A DNA stretch of 58,478 nt from Eggerthellaceae bacterium (GCA_017434045.1 JAFRGA010000078.1:1-58478); one strand, 5' to 3'. Positions 8,266 through 17,810 are shown, counted from the first letter of the stretch. Notes: a model not told the origin generated them from the sequence alone. Translations and numbers: made by a program.

Positions 8266-10020
8266 CTAGAGCAGCTGTCTTTCCTGATGCAGCCGGATGA
8301 CGGCATATCGCTCGTAATCGATGCCATGCGCAAAACCATCGGTCAGGAAGTAGATGCGAAACTCGGTGAGCAAGCTCGTCCGCATGATCAGGTCGTCGAG
8401 CTCGATTGAAAAGCGGCGCTCGATTTTCTCGATATGGTAAAGCACCGTGTTTCGATGCATGTGCAATTGCTTGCTCGCTGCCGTGGCGTTGCGTTCCAGG
8501 CAGAGGTACGTCCAGAGCAGGCGAATTATCTCGGTACCTGAAGCGCGGTCCTCTTCGGCCAGCACCTCCAGAATACTCGGCTTGATGCTCTCCGAGACGA
8601 GCTCGTTATCGTGCGTCGAGACAACGAGCAGGTAGTACGGCAGGATCGAGTCGAACGAATAGCAGTAGTGCTCGCGTTTCTTTCCCAGCAAGATGCATTC
8701 CGCATCGATGCACTCCGAGAAATTGATGGCGATGAGCGCTTGGTTGAACGCTGTTCGTATATATTCGATGTTCGTGAACGTTTTTGAAATGCCGATTCGA
8801 AGCCTACCGGAGAGCGGAATGTGGTTTTCGATATCGTGCGCGAATTCCTTGAGCGAAAACGACATGCCTATTTCGGACGTGGCGTAGCACAGGACGAGAA
8901 GTCGTCCGTTGTAGGCGAACGGATAGCAGGAACCTCCGTTCAGCGCAGCTGCCGCTTCGGTTATATGCGAGCGAATCGTCGGCGTATCATCGGCGCTCAA
9001 GTCGAAGCAGAGCAGGCAGAGCTGATGCGACTGGGGTATGGCTGTCAGCGACAGCTGTGTCGAGAGATAGCTGTCGTTCATGGGCACACCGTCGATGAGG
9101 TTGGTGAGCACGCGATGCCAGGGGGATTTCACCATGATGATATCCTCCCAGAACGTAGCGCATAAAGCGCTGAAACGCTCCGCGAACACGGCCAAAAGAT
9201 CGCATGCCGCGCGGGGATCAAGACCCTCGCAACACGCCATGACCAGATGGAAGAAGTATTCTCCGCTGAAATAGATGGGGAAATGGATGAGATCCGGCTC
9301 CCCGTCGTGACGGCGTTCATCCAAAATAGGCGTGCGGGCGTTCCGGTAACGCGGCAGGACATCGCGCTCGATATGGGAAATCATGTCGGGTGTATAGCAA
9401 CCTGTTCCGATGAGCTGTGCAAACGCATTCGTTGGCGGCTCGACTGAAGCAGTATGGGCAATGTTGTTGAAACCGGCGTCGGTGACAGCCATGAAGCATC
9501 CGAGCGCACGCGCGCCTTCCTCCAGCAATTCGGCCAGCGTGCCATGCGCAGATACGATGCGATCAAGGGCGCCCTCCCAAACCAACATGCTCGTGAACAG
9601 GTTTTGCAAGATCGCCGAAATGTAGATGAGCCGATCGTTGCTCTTGATGAGCACGATGCGGTTTCGGTTTTGGACAGCCCATGCAGGCACTTCGCCTGTA
9701 CGCGATACGACGAGCAGAAATGCGGAAGCGGATAATTCCAGCAGTGACTGCGCGCGGTCTTCGGTGCAGATATACAGGATGGAAGCGTCGAGCCCCTCGT
9801 CTATGAGCATCTGGACATCTTCATCGGTGACAATCGTCTTAAACCAGTAAAAACGCTTCGACGTCTTGGACGGAGCCTGCAATACATCGAAGCGGCTCAC
9901 GAAGGCAAGCACGATGCTTGTTGTGACCAGCGCGTTTCTTTTCCCCTGTAATTGGTATGGCCCCGAAATAGAAAGGATTCCCCCCGAACCGGCTCCCGAA
10001 AAAGCGCTCTCTTGAACCAT
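8266..10020 (-). CDS. PucR/CdaR-type transcriptional regulator
   Basis: 584 aa. The ATG at 10020 is preferred over the one at 10026 because GGGGGG lies at proper spacing upstream of it. The C-terminus holds the PucR helix-turn-helix (PF13556-like): LERNATAASKQLHMHRNTVL followed by YHIEKIERRF and an acidic 'IELDD' end. The long N-terminal part is a poorly conserved sensor region with a CdaR-like central domain. It contains no transmembrane segment. It lies just downstream of the aldehyde oxidoreductase gene on the same strand and converges with the aldo/keto reductase. The targets are unknown; the AOR or transhydroxylase genes are reasonable candidates. Confidence 0.8.
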   Translation of the reverse strand: MVQESAFSGAGSGGILSISGPYQLQGKRNALVTTSIVLAFVSRFDVLQAPSKTSKRFYWFKTIVTDEDVQMLIDEGLDASILYICTEDRAQSLLELSASAFLLVVSRTGEVPAWAVQNRNRIVLIKSNDRLIYISAILQNLFTSMLVWEGALDRIVSAHGTLAELLEEGARALGCFMAVTDAGFNNIAHTASVEPPTNAFAQLIGTGCYTPDMISHIERDVLPRYRNARTPILDERRHDGEPDLIHFPIYFSGEYFFHLVMACCEGLDPRAACDLLAVFAERFSALCATFWEDIIMVKSPWHRVLTNLIDGVPMNDSYLSTQLSLTAIPQSHQLCLLCFDLSADDTPTIRSHITEAAAALNGGSCYPFAYNGRLLVLCYATSEIGMSFSLKEFAHDIENHIPLSGRLRIGISKTFTNIEYIRTAFNQALIAINFSECIDAECILLGKKREHYCYSFDSILPYYLLVVSTHDNELVSESIKPSILEVLAEEDRASGTEIIRLLWTYLCLERNATAASKQLHMHRNTVLYHIEKIERRFSIELDDLIMRTSLLTEFRIYFLTDGFAHGIDYERYAVIRLHQERQLL

Positions 10021-10184
10021 AACCATCCCCCCATGAGCTATGACCCGCCGATTCGTGCGTTTGCACTAGGCAATTCGATTTTACCTACAAAAAAGTCATA
10101 CTTATCTTAACGCTTTTCATGATTGACATTCCTGATTTTGTAAGGTTTGTGCAGAAGCTTTTTGAAAAGCTGCGCTACAACGAA

Positions 10185-10214
10185 GCGGACCGCAGGAACT
10201 ACCCTGCGGCCCGC
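10185..10214 (-). terminator. Terminator after aldehyde oxidoreductase
   Basis: A 12-bp stem with one G-U pair on the minus strand (10185-10196 with 10203-10214), 25 bases past the stop codon. A T-rich stretch follows further downstream. Confidence 0.55.
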
Positions 10215-10238
10215 TCGGCTCCTCTGTGTTTCTAGCGT

Positions 10239-12470
10239 TTACGAGAACTTAAGCGCGGGCGGCGCACCTTCCAGCGGCATGCTTGCCTTCACGGGGTCTG
10301 GCTCGTAATCGGGCTCGAGTTTGCGATTCTCGGAGAACTTCACGAACGGCGGCTCGCCATAGTCACTCCAGCGCTCAGCCGGACGTTCGGGCAGAAGACC
10401 CAGCTTGCCCATTTCGTCAGCTACATCAGCCAGACCGTACTTCTCGTAGGTCTCGCGATACGGCCAGCCGGTCTCCAAATCGAAACCGCGCGCCTCGTAG
10501 ATGAGGTCGACCATCTCGTTGAACTGCTGCCAGTCAGCCACTTCGTTCCACGTATCGGGAATCTGCATGACGCGCCATTCCTGTTCAACCTCTTGCCTGC
10601 GCGTACGGCCGTAGTGGCGGATAAGGATCGCGCGGAACAGCAACTTGCTACGGAAGCCCGCATCGCGCAGCTCTTCCGGCGTCATGGGCGCGCCGGTCGC
10701 TGCCATGAACATCTCGGATTCCATCTCAGGCCACCAGGGGTCGGGGGATTGCCATTCGCAGCTCATGACCGAGTCCTTGATCTCAGCGTTGTTCTGAACG
10801 GCGATGATAGCGTCAATCAGGTGCGGGGAGTGATACGGATCGGCAATGGCTTCGGCGTGGTAGTCGAACTTCGCATGGAAGTGCTCGACAGTCTGCGCGT
10901 CGCGCGTGTTCATCATGTTGTTGATGCAGGCAGCCAGCCACGTGGGTTTTTCAACCGAGCCCTCATAGCCGCGACCCTGCCAATGCATCGAAGAACCCCA
11001 AGCTGCCTCGAGGCTTACAGGCAGGTCAGTGCGCTTGCCACCGAGCATCGTTGAATAGCGACCGTGGTAGATCGTCTCGCTGAACTTGTCATAGCCAAGC
11101 TCGCGGATGGCGCGATGCATGCCCTCGGCGAACATATTGCCGTACTCACCGCGGCGATACACCAGGTTGCTGATGAATTCCTTCATGAACTCGGCGTCTG
11201 CGACATCGATTTCATGCTCGCAACCCAAGTTGCCCATACCTTCGAACAGGCCTTCGGTCTTGCACATCGAAAGCCAGGTCATCATCCAGACGACAACTTC
11301 CCACTTGTCGATGCCGTACTCGTTGCACAGGTCATTGACGATGGTGCCGCGCTCGTAGTCGGGCCCCCAGAAGTCCAGCTTGTCAGGTAGGACCACTTGC
11401 GCCTGTTCCTCGAAGTGCGGATCGCTGAAGTCCGGTACCGGGAAGTCGCGTCCGAGCAACTTGCACGGAGCGCAGTAATTCTGCTCCGTCGGCCAGAACA
11501 TGCCGACGGGTGCCGGGATGTCGGTGGTGTAGTTGAACGTGCAGATGCTCACGCACTTCTCGGTGTGATTCACGAGATCATCGCCAAATGCCGAAACGCC
11601 ATCCATAAGCAGCGCGTTGCAGTGTTGGTTGCACCCGGGGCTACAGGACATATTGCCACGATCGTATTTCACCGGGAACTCGGCGCCAGGCGTACCGATG
11701 GCGTCGAGGTGCAACACGGGGGAGGGCTTCATGCCGGGGTTGTTCATATTCCAGCGCAGGAAGTCGAGTTTCTCCAAATCTGCCGGGGCGATGACGCCTG
11801 TGCCGTGCACCGTGATGGCCTTAAGCTTCTTGGCACCCCACACCGCGCCGAAGCCACCCTTGGCAAGCACGCTGTCATTGCCGGTGGTCAGCGTCGCAAA
11901 ACGCACGAGGTTTTCACCCGCCGGACCAATGACGATCGACTTGAACTCATGGGCGTGCTTCTCCTCGAGTGCAGCTTGCGCCTCATGCACGCGCATGCCC
12001 CACATGTCGTCGGCCGGTAAAATTTCAATTTTGTCGTCGTCGATGCAGATATAAACCGGCGTCTCGGACTTGCCCTCGATGATGAAGCCATCGTAACCGG
12101 CATATTTCAGTTCGGTAGCAAACCAACCGCCTATGTTGCCCCATGCGAACATGTTCGGCGCGTTGCTCGCGCCAACCGACACGGCTGCGGAACGGCCGCC
12201 CGCCGGAATGCCGGTACCCGTCGTGGGGCCGGTCATGTAGATGAATTTGTTGGCCTCGTCGTAGGGACCCGTACCCGTGGGAACCTCATCCCAGAAGATG
12301 CGGTTGCAAATCATACGTCCACCCACGTACTTGGGCACGTACTGGTACGTGTCGACATCGCTCACCTCGCCAGTAGTCAGGTTGATGCGAGCGATATGGC
12401 CGCTATAGCCATACAAACCCTGTGTGTTGGCTGGATTCTCCAGGATATCTTCAATCGAGTAGTTAGGCAT
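10239..12470 (-). CDS. Tungsten-type aldehyde:ferredoxin oxidoreductase
   Basis: 743 aa from ATG 12470, which has AGGAGG seven bases upstream; the upstream in-frame codon at 12494 lacks this. The N-terminal AOR domain is clear: LTTGEVSDVD, KYVGGR, TGPTTGTGIPAGGRSAAVS, ELKYAGYDGFIIEGKS, GPAGENLVRFA and LAKGGFGAVWGAKKLKAI. The cluster-ligating cysteines CSPGCNQHC (residues 286-294) are followed by CAPC near 343. Family members oxidise aldehydes to acids, or reduce acids with low-potential ferredoxin, and bind a bis-pterin W (or Mo) and one 4Fe-4S. It is longer than the classic 600-650 residues because of an extended C-terminus. It overlaps the preceding ferredoxin gene by 8 bases. Substrate unknown; an aromatic aldehyde or acid would fit the locus. 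Confidence 0.88.
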   Translation of the reverse strand: MPNYSIEDILENPANTQGLYGYSGHIARINLTTGEVSDVDTYQYVPKYVGGRMICNRIFWDEVPTGTGPYDEANKFIYMTGPTTGTGIPAGGRSAAVSVGASNAPNMFAWGNIGGWFATELKYAGYDGFIIEGKSETPVYICIDDDKIEILPADDMWGMRVHEAQAALEEKHAHEFKSIVIGPAGENLVRFATLTTGNDSVLAKGGFGAVWGAKKLKAITVHGTGVIAPADLEKLDFLRWNMNNPGMKPSPVLHLDAIGTPGAEFPVKYDRGNMSCSPGCNQHCNALLMDGVSAFGDDLVNHTEKCVSICTFNYTTDIPAPVGMFWPTEQNYCAPCKLLGRDFPVPDFSDPHFEEQAQVVLPDKLDFWGPDYERGTIVNDLCNEYGIDKWEVVVWMMTWLSMCKTEGLFEGMGNLGCEHEIDVADAEFMKEFISNLVYRRGEYGNMFAEGMHRAIRELGYDKFSETIYHGRYSTMLGGKRTDLPVSLEAAWGSSMHWQGRGYEGSVEKPTWLAACINNMMNTRDAQTVEHFHAKFDYHAEAIADPYHSPHLIDAIIAVQNNAEIKDSVMSCEWQSPDPWWPEMESEMFMAATGAPMTPEELRDAGFRSKLLFRAILIRHYGRTRRQEVEQEWRVMQIPDTWNEVADWQQFNEMVDLIYEARGFDLETGWPYRETYEKYGLADVADEMGKLGLLPERPAERWSDYGEPPFVKFSENRKLEPDYEPDPVKASMPLEGAPPALKFS

Positions 12471-12987
12471 TGGCGACCTCCTGTTCCTGCGCATAGGCGG
12501 GCATGACGCCTTCTGGGAGCATAACCGAATCGTCAGAAAGCCCCAGGCAGCGTACGATGCAGTACTTCACGCACTGCGGGCCTTCGGGGTTCTCGCGACA
12601 CAGGTCGCACTTCACGGCTTTCCACAGCTTGCGGCTCTTGTTTTTGCGAATCTGGATACGCGAAGGCGTGAACTTGCATGCCTTGGCGCATTTTCCACAG
12701 CCGATGCAGTCGTCCTCCACGATGTAGACGATGTTGGTATCAGGGTCTATGCGCATTGCGGCGTCTTTCTTCGGGCACGCCTCGTAGCATGGATGGTCAT
12801 CGCATTGCTGGCATGCCAACACCTCATGCATGAGAGAGCGCGTTCCCAAATTGATGCGAATGCGCGCGTTGCCCGGCCCCGTGAAGCCGTCATGCGTCAG
12901 GCCGCACATGATCGAGCAGGTCTCGCATCCTGCGCACAAAGAGTACTCGGGCGAGTATTGCACGATATGGTTTCCGTAGCCTTCCAA
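12463..12987 (-). CDS. Four-cluster 4Fe-4S ferredoxin partner of AOR
   Basis: 174 aa, starting at a TTG (12985-12987) with AGGAGAGG just upstream; no in-frame ATG would keep the first cluster. Sixteen cysteines fall into four groups: 18/21/24/28, 59/62/67/71, 94/97/100/104 and 127/130/139/143, the DmsB/HycB-type pattern for four 4Fe-4S clusters. The stop overlaps the AOR start by 8 bases, so translation is probably coupled. It likely carries electrons between the AOR and a cellular donor or acceptor. No membrane anchor is encoded nearby, so the complex should be cytoplasmic. Confidence 0.88.
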   Translation of the reverse strand: MEGYGNHIVQYSPEYSLCAGCETCSIMCGLTHDGFTGPGNARIRINLGTRSLMHEVLACQQCDDHPCYEACPKKDAAMRIDPDTNIVYIVEDDCIGCGKCAKACKFTPSRIQIRKNKSRKLWKAVKCDLCRENPEGPQCVKYCIVRCLGLSDDSVMLPEGVMPAYAQEQEVANA

Positions 12988-13206
12988 ACTACCTCTCCTC
13001 TCCCCTTTAGTCTCACACTACGTGTATTTTCCGATTTGCAAGCAAATGCGTCCATTGATTTATGCTGGGAAATACGTCGCTGCGTTTCGTAATTTGTGTC
13101 GAAAGAAGAAGCGCTAGGGCGAATGCGGCAAGGGGCAAAACGCGCCAAAGCAGAATACGTTGTCCTGTTGACCTTGCATAGTCCACGGGCTCGTACTGAA
13201 ACAGGA

Positions 13207-13230
13207 GCGGCAGGGCGTGAGCCCTGCCGC
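13207..13230 (-). terminator. Terminator after methyltransferase 1
   Basis: Perfect 10-bp stem (13207-13216 with 13221-13230) and a four-base loop, about 30 bases past the methyltransferase stop. It separates that gene from the ferredoxin-AOR operon. Confidence 0.65.
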
Positions 13231-13261
13231 GAATAGTTCCCGAAGTTCGAGAGTATGCGTA

Positions 13262-14314
13262 TTAGCCGAACAGCACCTGCAGGTCGAGGCGAGCATCCTC
13301 GAGCTCTTGCTGCGTGAAGCCGAACTTCTCGCTGTTGTACTGGTCAATGTACTTGCACAGCTCAACATAGGTGCCCGAGAAGGTGGAGCCAGGGCCGCCC
13401 TGGGTAATGCAGGGGATGTAGCTCTGGAACTCGTAGCCGTCGAGGTGCTCGTACACCACGCGCTCGACGTCGGCGGGCGTCCATCCGGCGAAGTCAACAT
13501 CCTTGTTGTCGATGTTGCCCATGAAGGCGATCTGGCCCTTGTACTTCTCCAGCAGGCCCTTGACGTCATTCGATTCCATGGTGCCCTGCCACACATCGAT
13601 GCCCATCTCGATCATGTAAGGCACGAGATTGGCCGAGTAGCTGTCGTTGTGATGGAAGACGAACTCGACGCCGTGGCTCTTGTAATAGCCGTAAATCTGC
13701 TTGTAGGGCTCGACGAAGCACTCGGCAAACAACTCGGGAGGCAAGAACGAGTTGGTCTCAGTGCCCCAATCGTCATGATGGAAAACCGCTTCGGGATGCA
13801 GATGATCGCAGATGCCCTCGGCGATTCTCAGCTCGAATTCGGTGATGTACTTGATCATGTCCTTCATGTAATCGGTATCGGTGAGATAGTAGACCAGGGC
13901 ATCGTCGATGGCGCACAGGTAGTGCGTCATTTCGAACAGGCCCGTTACGTACAACGGCGCCGCATAAGCCTTGCCCGTGCTCGTGACCTCATCGTACTGC
14001 TGCTGGAAAACCTCCCATTCGGCTTCGGGGAAGTCCGTTGGCGGCGCCTTCACGTACTTCTCCCATTCCTCGATGTCCTTGCACACGATTTTGTCGGGCG
14101 TGTGCACAGGAAACGCTCCCGGGGTATGCGCGGGGAAGTCCATCGTGACGCCCCAGGCGTTGACCTTGCCCTTGTCGCCCGGCGCTAGAAGTGCGCCCGA
14201 GTGCATGATCCACGGATGCATCATGAGGTAGATGCCTTCGTAGTTGTTGACATAGCGGTCCGGTTTGCCCCCGTCGATGATGGTTTGACGTAGGTTTTCC
14301 TTGGCGGTAAGCAT
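13262..14314 (-). CDS. UroD-family corrinoid methyltransferase 1 (MtvB-like O-demethylase component)
   Basis: 350 aa; ATG 14314 with AAAGGGGAGGAAC upstream. It belongs to the uroporphyrinogen-decarboxylase-like methyltransferases (MtaA/CmuA/MtvB). HHDDWG lies at residues 179-184, HHNDSYSANL at 221-230, then MIEMGIDVWQG and FMGNIDN. Members such as Moorella MtvB transfer a methyl group from an aryl methyl ether to Co(I) of a corrinoid protein. The zinc motif HxCxnC of MtaA is not kept; the His-x-Cys position reads His-x-Asp. It closely resembles the genes at 18005 and 29993. It is divergent from a PucR regulator with a 255-bp shared control region, which suggests substrate-specific induction. 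No corrinoid protein is adjacent, so it must use the one at 35338-35970 or one elsewhere. Confidence 0.82.
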   Translation of the reverse strand: MLTAKENLRQTIIDGGKPDRYVNNYEGIYLMMHPWIMHSGALLAPGDKGKVNAWGVTMDFPAHTPGAFPVHTPDKIVCKDIEEWEKYVKAPPTDFPEAEWEVFQQQYDEVTSTGKAYAAPLYVTGLFEMTHYLCAIDDALVYYLTDTDYMKDMIKYITEFELRIAEGICDHLHPEAVFHHDDWGTETNSFLPPELFAECFVEPYKQIYGYYKSHGVEFVFHHNDSYSANLVPYMIEMGIDVWQGTMESNDVKGLLEKYKGQIAFMGNIDNKDVDFAGWTPADVERVVYEHLDGYEFQSYIPCITQGGPGSTFSGTYVELCKYIDQYNSEKFGFTQQELEDARLDLQVLFG

Positions 14315-14499
14315 GGTGTTCCTCCCCTTTGGTCGTTTCCGTAAAGCTGCATGGTCTATTTGTCCAGACGCTGATACTACAGGCGCCTCTGGATCCCGGA
14401 TATTAGAGAATGCACTCTGAAAAGGACTTAATGGCTATATATAAACAGACTTTTCTATGATTAGAGCACTCAAAAACATCGGTTATGAGCAAGGTGGCG

Positions 14500-14512
14500 C
14501 TACAATTTGTAG
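14500..14512. promoter_or_regulatory. Inverted repeat overlapping a TACAAT box
   Basis: CTACAA-T-TTGTAG spans 14500-14512 and contains TACAAT (14501-14506), a likely -10 for the regulator gene at 14570. A palindrome on the promoter is where an operator would act, perhaps for autoregulation. Confidence 0.4.
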
Positions 14513-14569
14513 TGGTATTAGGACGAGAAGTGCAAACGCAGTGACCCACGCCGCCGGAGGACATTCGCC

Positions 14570-16183
14570 ATGAAACTAGACGGCAATGCAGTGCTCTATC
14601 AGTTGAAACGGGAATTCGAAGATGTTACCTGCAGTACGCCTTTGCGGTCGCTGATGGTTGACTACCCCGTGCTCTACGACGAGACGATCGACATGAGTGG
14701 TCATGTTGTGCTGCTGTCAGGTCATGAGCGGCCCCGCTACCATGAACACATGAACCAGGTACTCTGCGTATGCCTCGACGACAAGCTGGCCCGAGAAGCC
14801 GAGGAAAAAGGGCTGTGCGTAATCCGGGTGCATGACGCCGTCTCGTTTCAGCACCTGTACAATCGCATGCAGTCCGTGTTCGTGGCAAACGAACGGCTTG
14901 AAGCCCAGCTTCGCGCCTATGTCGATACCTACGCCGGCTACCAGCCCCTCCTGGATGCCTGCGCGCAGGCAATGGGGCCAGCCTGCGTGCTTATAGACGA
15001 TCAGTACCGCACCGTTTGCTATTCCAGGACTTCAGACGAAGGTGGAGATGCCGTCATAGACCCGCGGCGCAAGAAGGGCGGCGACACCTTTGACTCCGCC
15101 GTTCTCGAGGAGAGCGCCATCGACCTGTTCATGGCATCGCAAAAGTACCGGTACATGCGCACGAGACGCAGGGTCTTCTCCATGCCGGGAACCGATAACG
15201 TTTTCTTCAGGAACATTTTTCACGAGGACAACCTTGTGGGCATGCTCGCCATGAAGCACCGCGGCGAATCGGTAAGCGCCCGTTACGTTCGCTTCCTGCT
15301 CAATTACCTGGCTCCCTTCGTGGAGGGCATGTACGCGCATATCGGCTCGCTCGATCCCCTAACCGCCCGCCCCACGCGCATCCGCGCTGCGTTGAAAACC
15401 GTGCTCAGGGGTGCGTTGGAAAACACGCCCCTGCTTACCAGCCTGCTTATTGGAGAAGGAAACGATATACACGACAGCTACATGATCATGCGCATCGAGC
15501 GAAGCTTCACGAATGAAGGATCCGAAGCCTTGAGCTATTTCGCGCAACGCTTCGAGCGCTCGCTGCCACACGCATACTGCGCAGAAGACGACGGCAACCT
15601 CTATGCGCTCGTGAACGTCGGCGCCGCCCTTTCCGAAGAGGGGCCCCTTTCGGCAACGGCACGGGAATTCATGGCGAAGATTCCCGCCATATTACGCGAT
15701 AAACTGGTAAAAGCCGGGGCAAGCAGACCGTTTTACGATATGAATCAGCTGCCGACAGCACGCGTCCAAGCCGATGCAGCACTTGAGCAAGGTGAGGAAA
15801 CGGATCCCTTCAGCTGGTACTATCGGTTCGATGACTATGCGCTGGATTGGCTTTTGCGGCACGGCTGCTCCAATGTCAGCCCCGAGCGCATCTGTCATGA
15901 GGCCATCGTCAAGCTCGAACGCTACGACGAAGCGCACGGAACGAGCCTTCTCGATACGCTGGCAGCGTTCATGAGCTGCCGTTACAATGCCACCCTTGCC
16001 GCTCAGAGGCTGTTTGTTGCCCGATCGACCCTCATAAACCGCCTCGAACGCGTAGTCGAGCTGACTGGGTTGAACCTTGACAGCTTGGAAGAGCGTACGT
16101 ACCTTGGTGCTTCGCTCATCCTCATGGACCACTTGAGGCAACCTTCAGCAAACGCCGCTTCCGTGTTTGCCGCAAGGTCGTGA
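14570..16183 (+). CDS. PucR/CdaR-type transcriptional regulator
   Basis: 537 aa; ATG 14570 with GGAGG 11 bases upstream. The C-terminal helix-turn-helix reads CRYNATLAAQRLFVARSTLI, then NRLERVVELTGLNLD, the PucR pattern also seen at 8266 and 33573. The N-terminal two thirds are a variable sensor region with no membrane helix. It is transcribed divergently from methyltransferase 1 and is followed by an MFS transporter and methyltransferase 2, so it is the best candidate regulator of this demethylation module. Confidence 0.82.
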   Translation: MKLDGNAVLYQLKREFEDVTCSTPLRSLMVDYPVLYDETIDMSGHVVLLSGHERPRYHEHMNQVLCVCLDDKLAREAEEKGLCVIRVHDAVSFQHLYNRMQSVFVANERLEAQLRAYVDTYAGYQPLLDACAQAMGPACVLIDDQYRTVCYSRTSDEGGDAVIDPRRKKGGDTFDSAVLEESAIDLFMASQKYRYMRTRRRVFSMPGTDNVFFRNIFHEDNLVGMLAMKHRGESVSARYVRFLLNYLAPFVEGMYAHIGSLDPLTARPTRIRAALKTVLRGALENTPLLTSLLIGEGNDIHDSYMIMRIERSFTNEGSEALSYFAQRFERSLPHAYCAEDDGNLYALVNVGAALSEEGPLSATAREFMAKIPAILRDKLVKAGASRPFYDMNQLPTARVQADAALEQGEETDPFSWYYRFDDYALDWLLRHGCSNVSPERICHEAIVKLERYDEAHGTSLLDTLAAFMSCRYNATLAAQRLFVARSTLINRLERVVELTGLNLDSLEERTYLGASLILMDHLRQPSANAASVFAARS

Positions 16184-16298
16184 TGCGTCACAACGCCATT
16201 GTCATTTTTGTTAATTCTTCGGGATTTCCCTGTAGGGTTGCCCATAGGAACGACCCCTTCTAAATCGTGATAATTGCAAGGGTGTGTATTGGGGCTTC

Positions 16299-16375
16299 AT
16301 CTGTGTGGGGTGCACAGATCAGGCTTCAATACAAGGTTGTCCCGCGATGCGCGGATAGGGCCCGCGTATCCGCGC
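16299..16375 (+). promoter_or_regulatory. Structured 5' leader of MFS transporter gene
   Basis: Two hairpins precede the gene: ATCTGTG/CACAGAT (16299-16305 with 16313-16319) and a 9-bp stem GCGCGGATA/TATCCGCGC (16349-16357 with 16367-16375). A very strong ribosome-binding site (AAAGGAGGAGG, 16391-16401) follows. I recognise no known riboswitch class and find no cobalamin B12-box. Confidence 0.4.
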
Positions 16376-16407
16376 AACTGCATACGTATAAAAGGAGGAG
16401 GTTGTAA

Positions 16408-17736
16408 ATGGAGGAGAAACTCTATCCAAGACGATGGGCGATCTTGGCAGCGTTGTTCCTGTGCCTGGTCACGCTGCAGTTCTCGTTCATCGTGCCGGGC
16501 GGTGCAGCCCTGGCCGTCATGATGCGCTACGGCATCGACGGCACGCTGTTCAGCATGATCATGTCGGTACCGTACTTCGCCGGCATCGTCTTCGGCATTT
16601 TCCTGGGCACCCTGGCCGACCGCATCGGCGTGTCGAAGGTCATGGTCGTCAGCTACATCATCGCGCTCATCGGCGTTGTTTGGCGCGCCCTGTCGGGCAC
16701 GAGCTTCATCATGTGCTTCCTGGCTTCGTTGGTCATGGGCGTTGCCACAGCCGCCCTTAACGCCAACAGCGCCAAGGTCATCCGCGCGTGGTTCCCGGGC
16801 AAATCCGCCAACGTCGCGTTCGGCGTATACGTCTGCGGCGCTTCGCTCGGCGCTGCCATCGCGCTTCAGGTCGGCGCTCGCCTGACCGCGGGCGATGTTA
16901 TGTTCAGCCCCGAAGGCATCCCGATGGGCCTGGCAGAAGGCGCTGCGGGCGTGCAGACCTGCTGGTGGATTTCCGCCATCCTGTTCGTCGTCTCCATCGT
17001 ATGCTGGTTCCTACTCTACCGTGAGCATCCCGATGGAATCGCCGTCGAAGAGCCGATCATGCAGCATATGGGCTACGCCCTCAAGAAGAAGAGCGTCTGG
17101 GGCATCAGCCTGTTCGCCTTCGTCTTCATGGGCGCTACCGTCATCGGCACCTCTTTCATGGTCGCTGCCATCCAGACCGTGTACGGCGCCGACGCCACCA
17201 CCGCCGCGAACATCTCCACGGTAAACACCGTCGTCGTCTGCATCGGCTGCATCGTCCTGCCGGCATTCGTCGCCCGCTTCAAGCATTCCCGCCCGATCTT
17301 CTGGGTCATGCTCATCGGTTCCGGCGCTTTCTACGCTGCCGCCATGTTCATCCCGTACATGGGCGGTCTCGGCCCTGCTGCCATGTTCGCCCTGGGCGCC
17401 ATCTTCTTCGCCCCGATGATGGCCATGGTCAAGACGCTTCCCGCTCTGCTCCCGGATGTCGAGCCGAAGTACCTGGGCGCCGTCGGCGGCTTCCAGTCCG
17501 TGCTCCAGAACGCCGGCATGTTCCTGGTTTCGTCCTACATCGTGGCCCCCATCTGCGGCATGATGTATCCGGCTGTCAACGGCGTCTCGCCTGCCGGTTA
17601 CTACCAGGCGATCTTCGTCGGCCTGCTCATCTGCTGCATCGTCTCCGGCTTCATCATGTACCTGTTCCCGAACTTGCGCTGCAACGTCGAGGATATGCTC
17701 AAGGACAAGGCCGAAGCTGCTGCCAAGGGTGAATAG
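16408..17736 (+). CDS. MFS transporter 1
   Basis: 442 aa with about 12 hydrophobic helices. Landmarks are the loop 2-3 motif GTLADRIGVSKV and a proline-rich cytoplasmic region before helix 7 (YREHPDGIAVEEP). It belongs to the major facilitator superfamily, near the CynX/NimT or oxalate/formate-type group; the substrate is unknown. Flanked by a PucR regulator and methyltransferase 2 on the same strand, it probably imports a methoxylated aromatic or exports the demethylated product. Start chosen from AAAGGAGGAGG seven bases upstream. Confidence 0.85.
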   Translation: MEEKLYPRRWAILAALFLCLVTLQFSFIVPGGAALAVMMRYGIDGTLFSMIMSVPYFAGIVFGIFLGTLADRIGVSKVMVVSYIIALIGVVWRALSGTSFIMCFLASLVMGVATAALNANSAKVIRAWFPGKSANVAFGVYVCGASLGAAIALQVGARLTAGDVMFSPEGIPMGLAEGAAGVQTCWWISAILFVVSIVCWFLLYREHPDGIAVEEPIMQHMGYALKKKSVWGISLFAFVFMGATVIGTSFMVAAIQTVYGADATTAANISTVNTVVVCIGCIVLPAFVARFKHSRPIFWVMLIGSGAFYAAAMFIPYMGGLGPAAMFALGAIFFAPMMAMVKTLPALLPDVEPKYLGAVGGFQSVLQNAGMFLVSSYIVAPICGMMYPAVNGVSPAGYYQAIFVGLLICCIVSGFIMYLFPNLRCNVEDMLKDKAEAAAKGE

Positions 17737-17778
17737 CGATTCATCTGTCAAGCCTGAAGCTTCAAGATCGAGCACCCC

Positions 17779-17810
17779 AAGCCCCCGCCCTGCGCGGGGG
17801 CTTCTCTTTT
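17779..17810 (+). terminator. Intrinsic terminator after MFS 1
   Basis: AAGCCCCCGC (17779-17788... ) pairs with GCGGGGGCTT around a short loop and is followed by CTCTTTT (to 17810). Confidence 0.8.

Noticed and set aside
13217-14188. 323-codon plus-strand frame opposite methyltransferase 1, and similar frames at 17011-17775, 30002-31492 and 31742-33217
   Set aside because: All lie opposite genes with clear family motifs and lack ribosome-binding sites.
16184-16407. Cobalamin riboswitch upstream of MFS 1
   Set aside because: No B12-box or conserved core was found.
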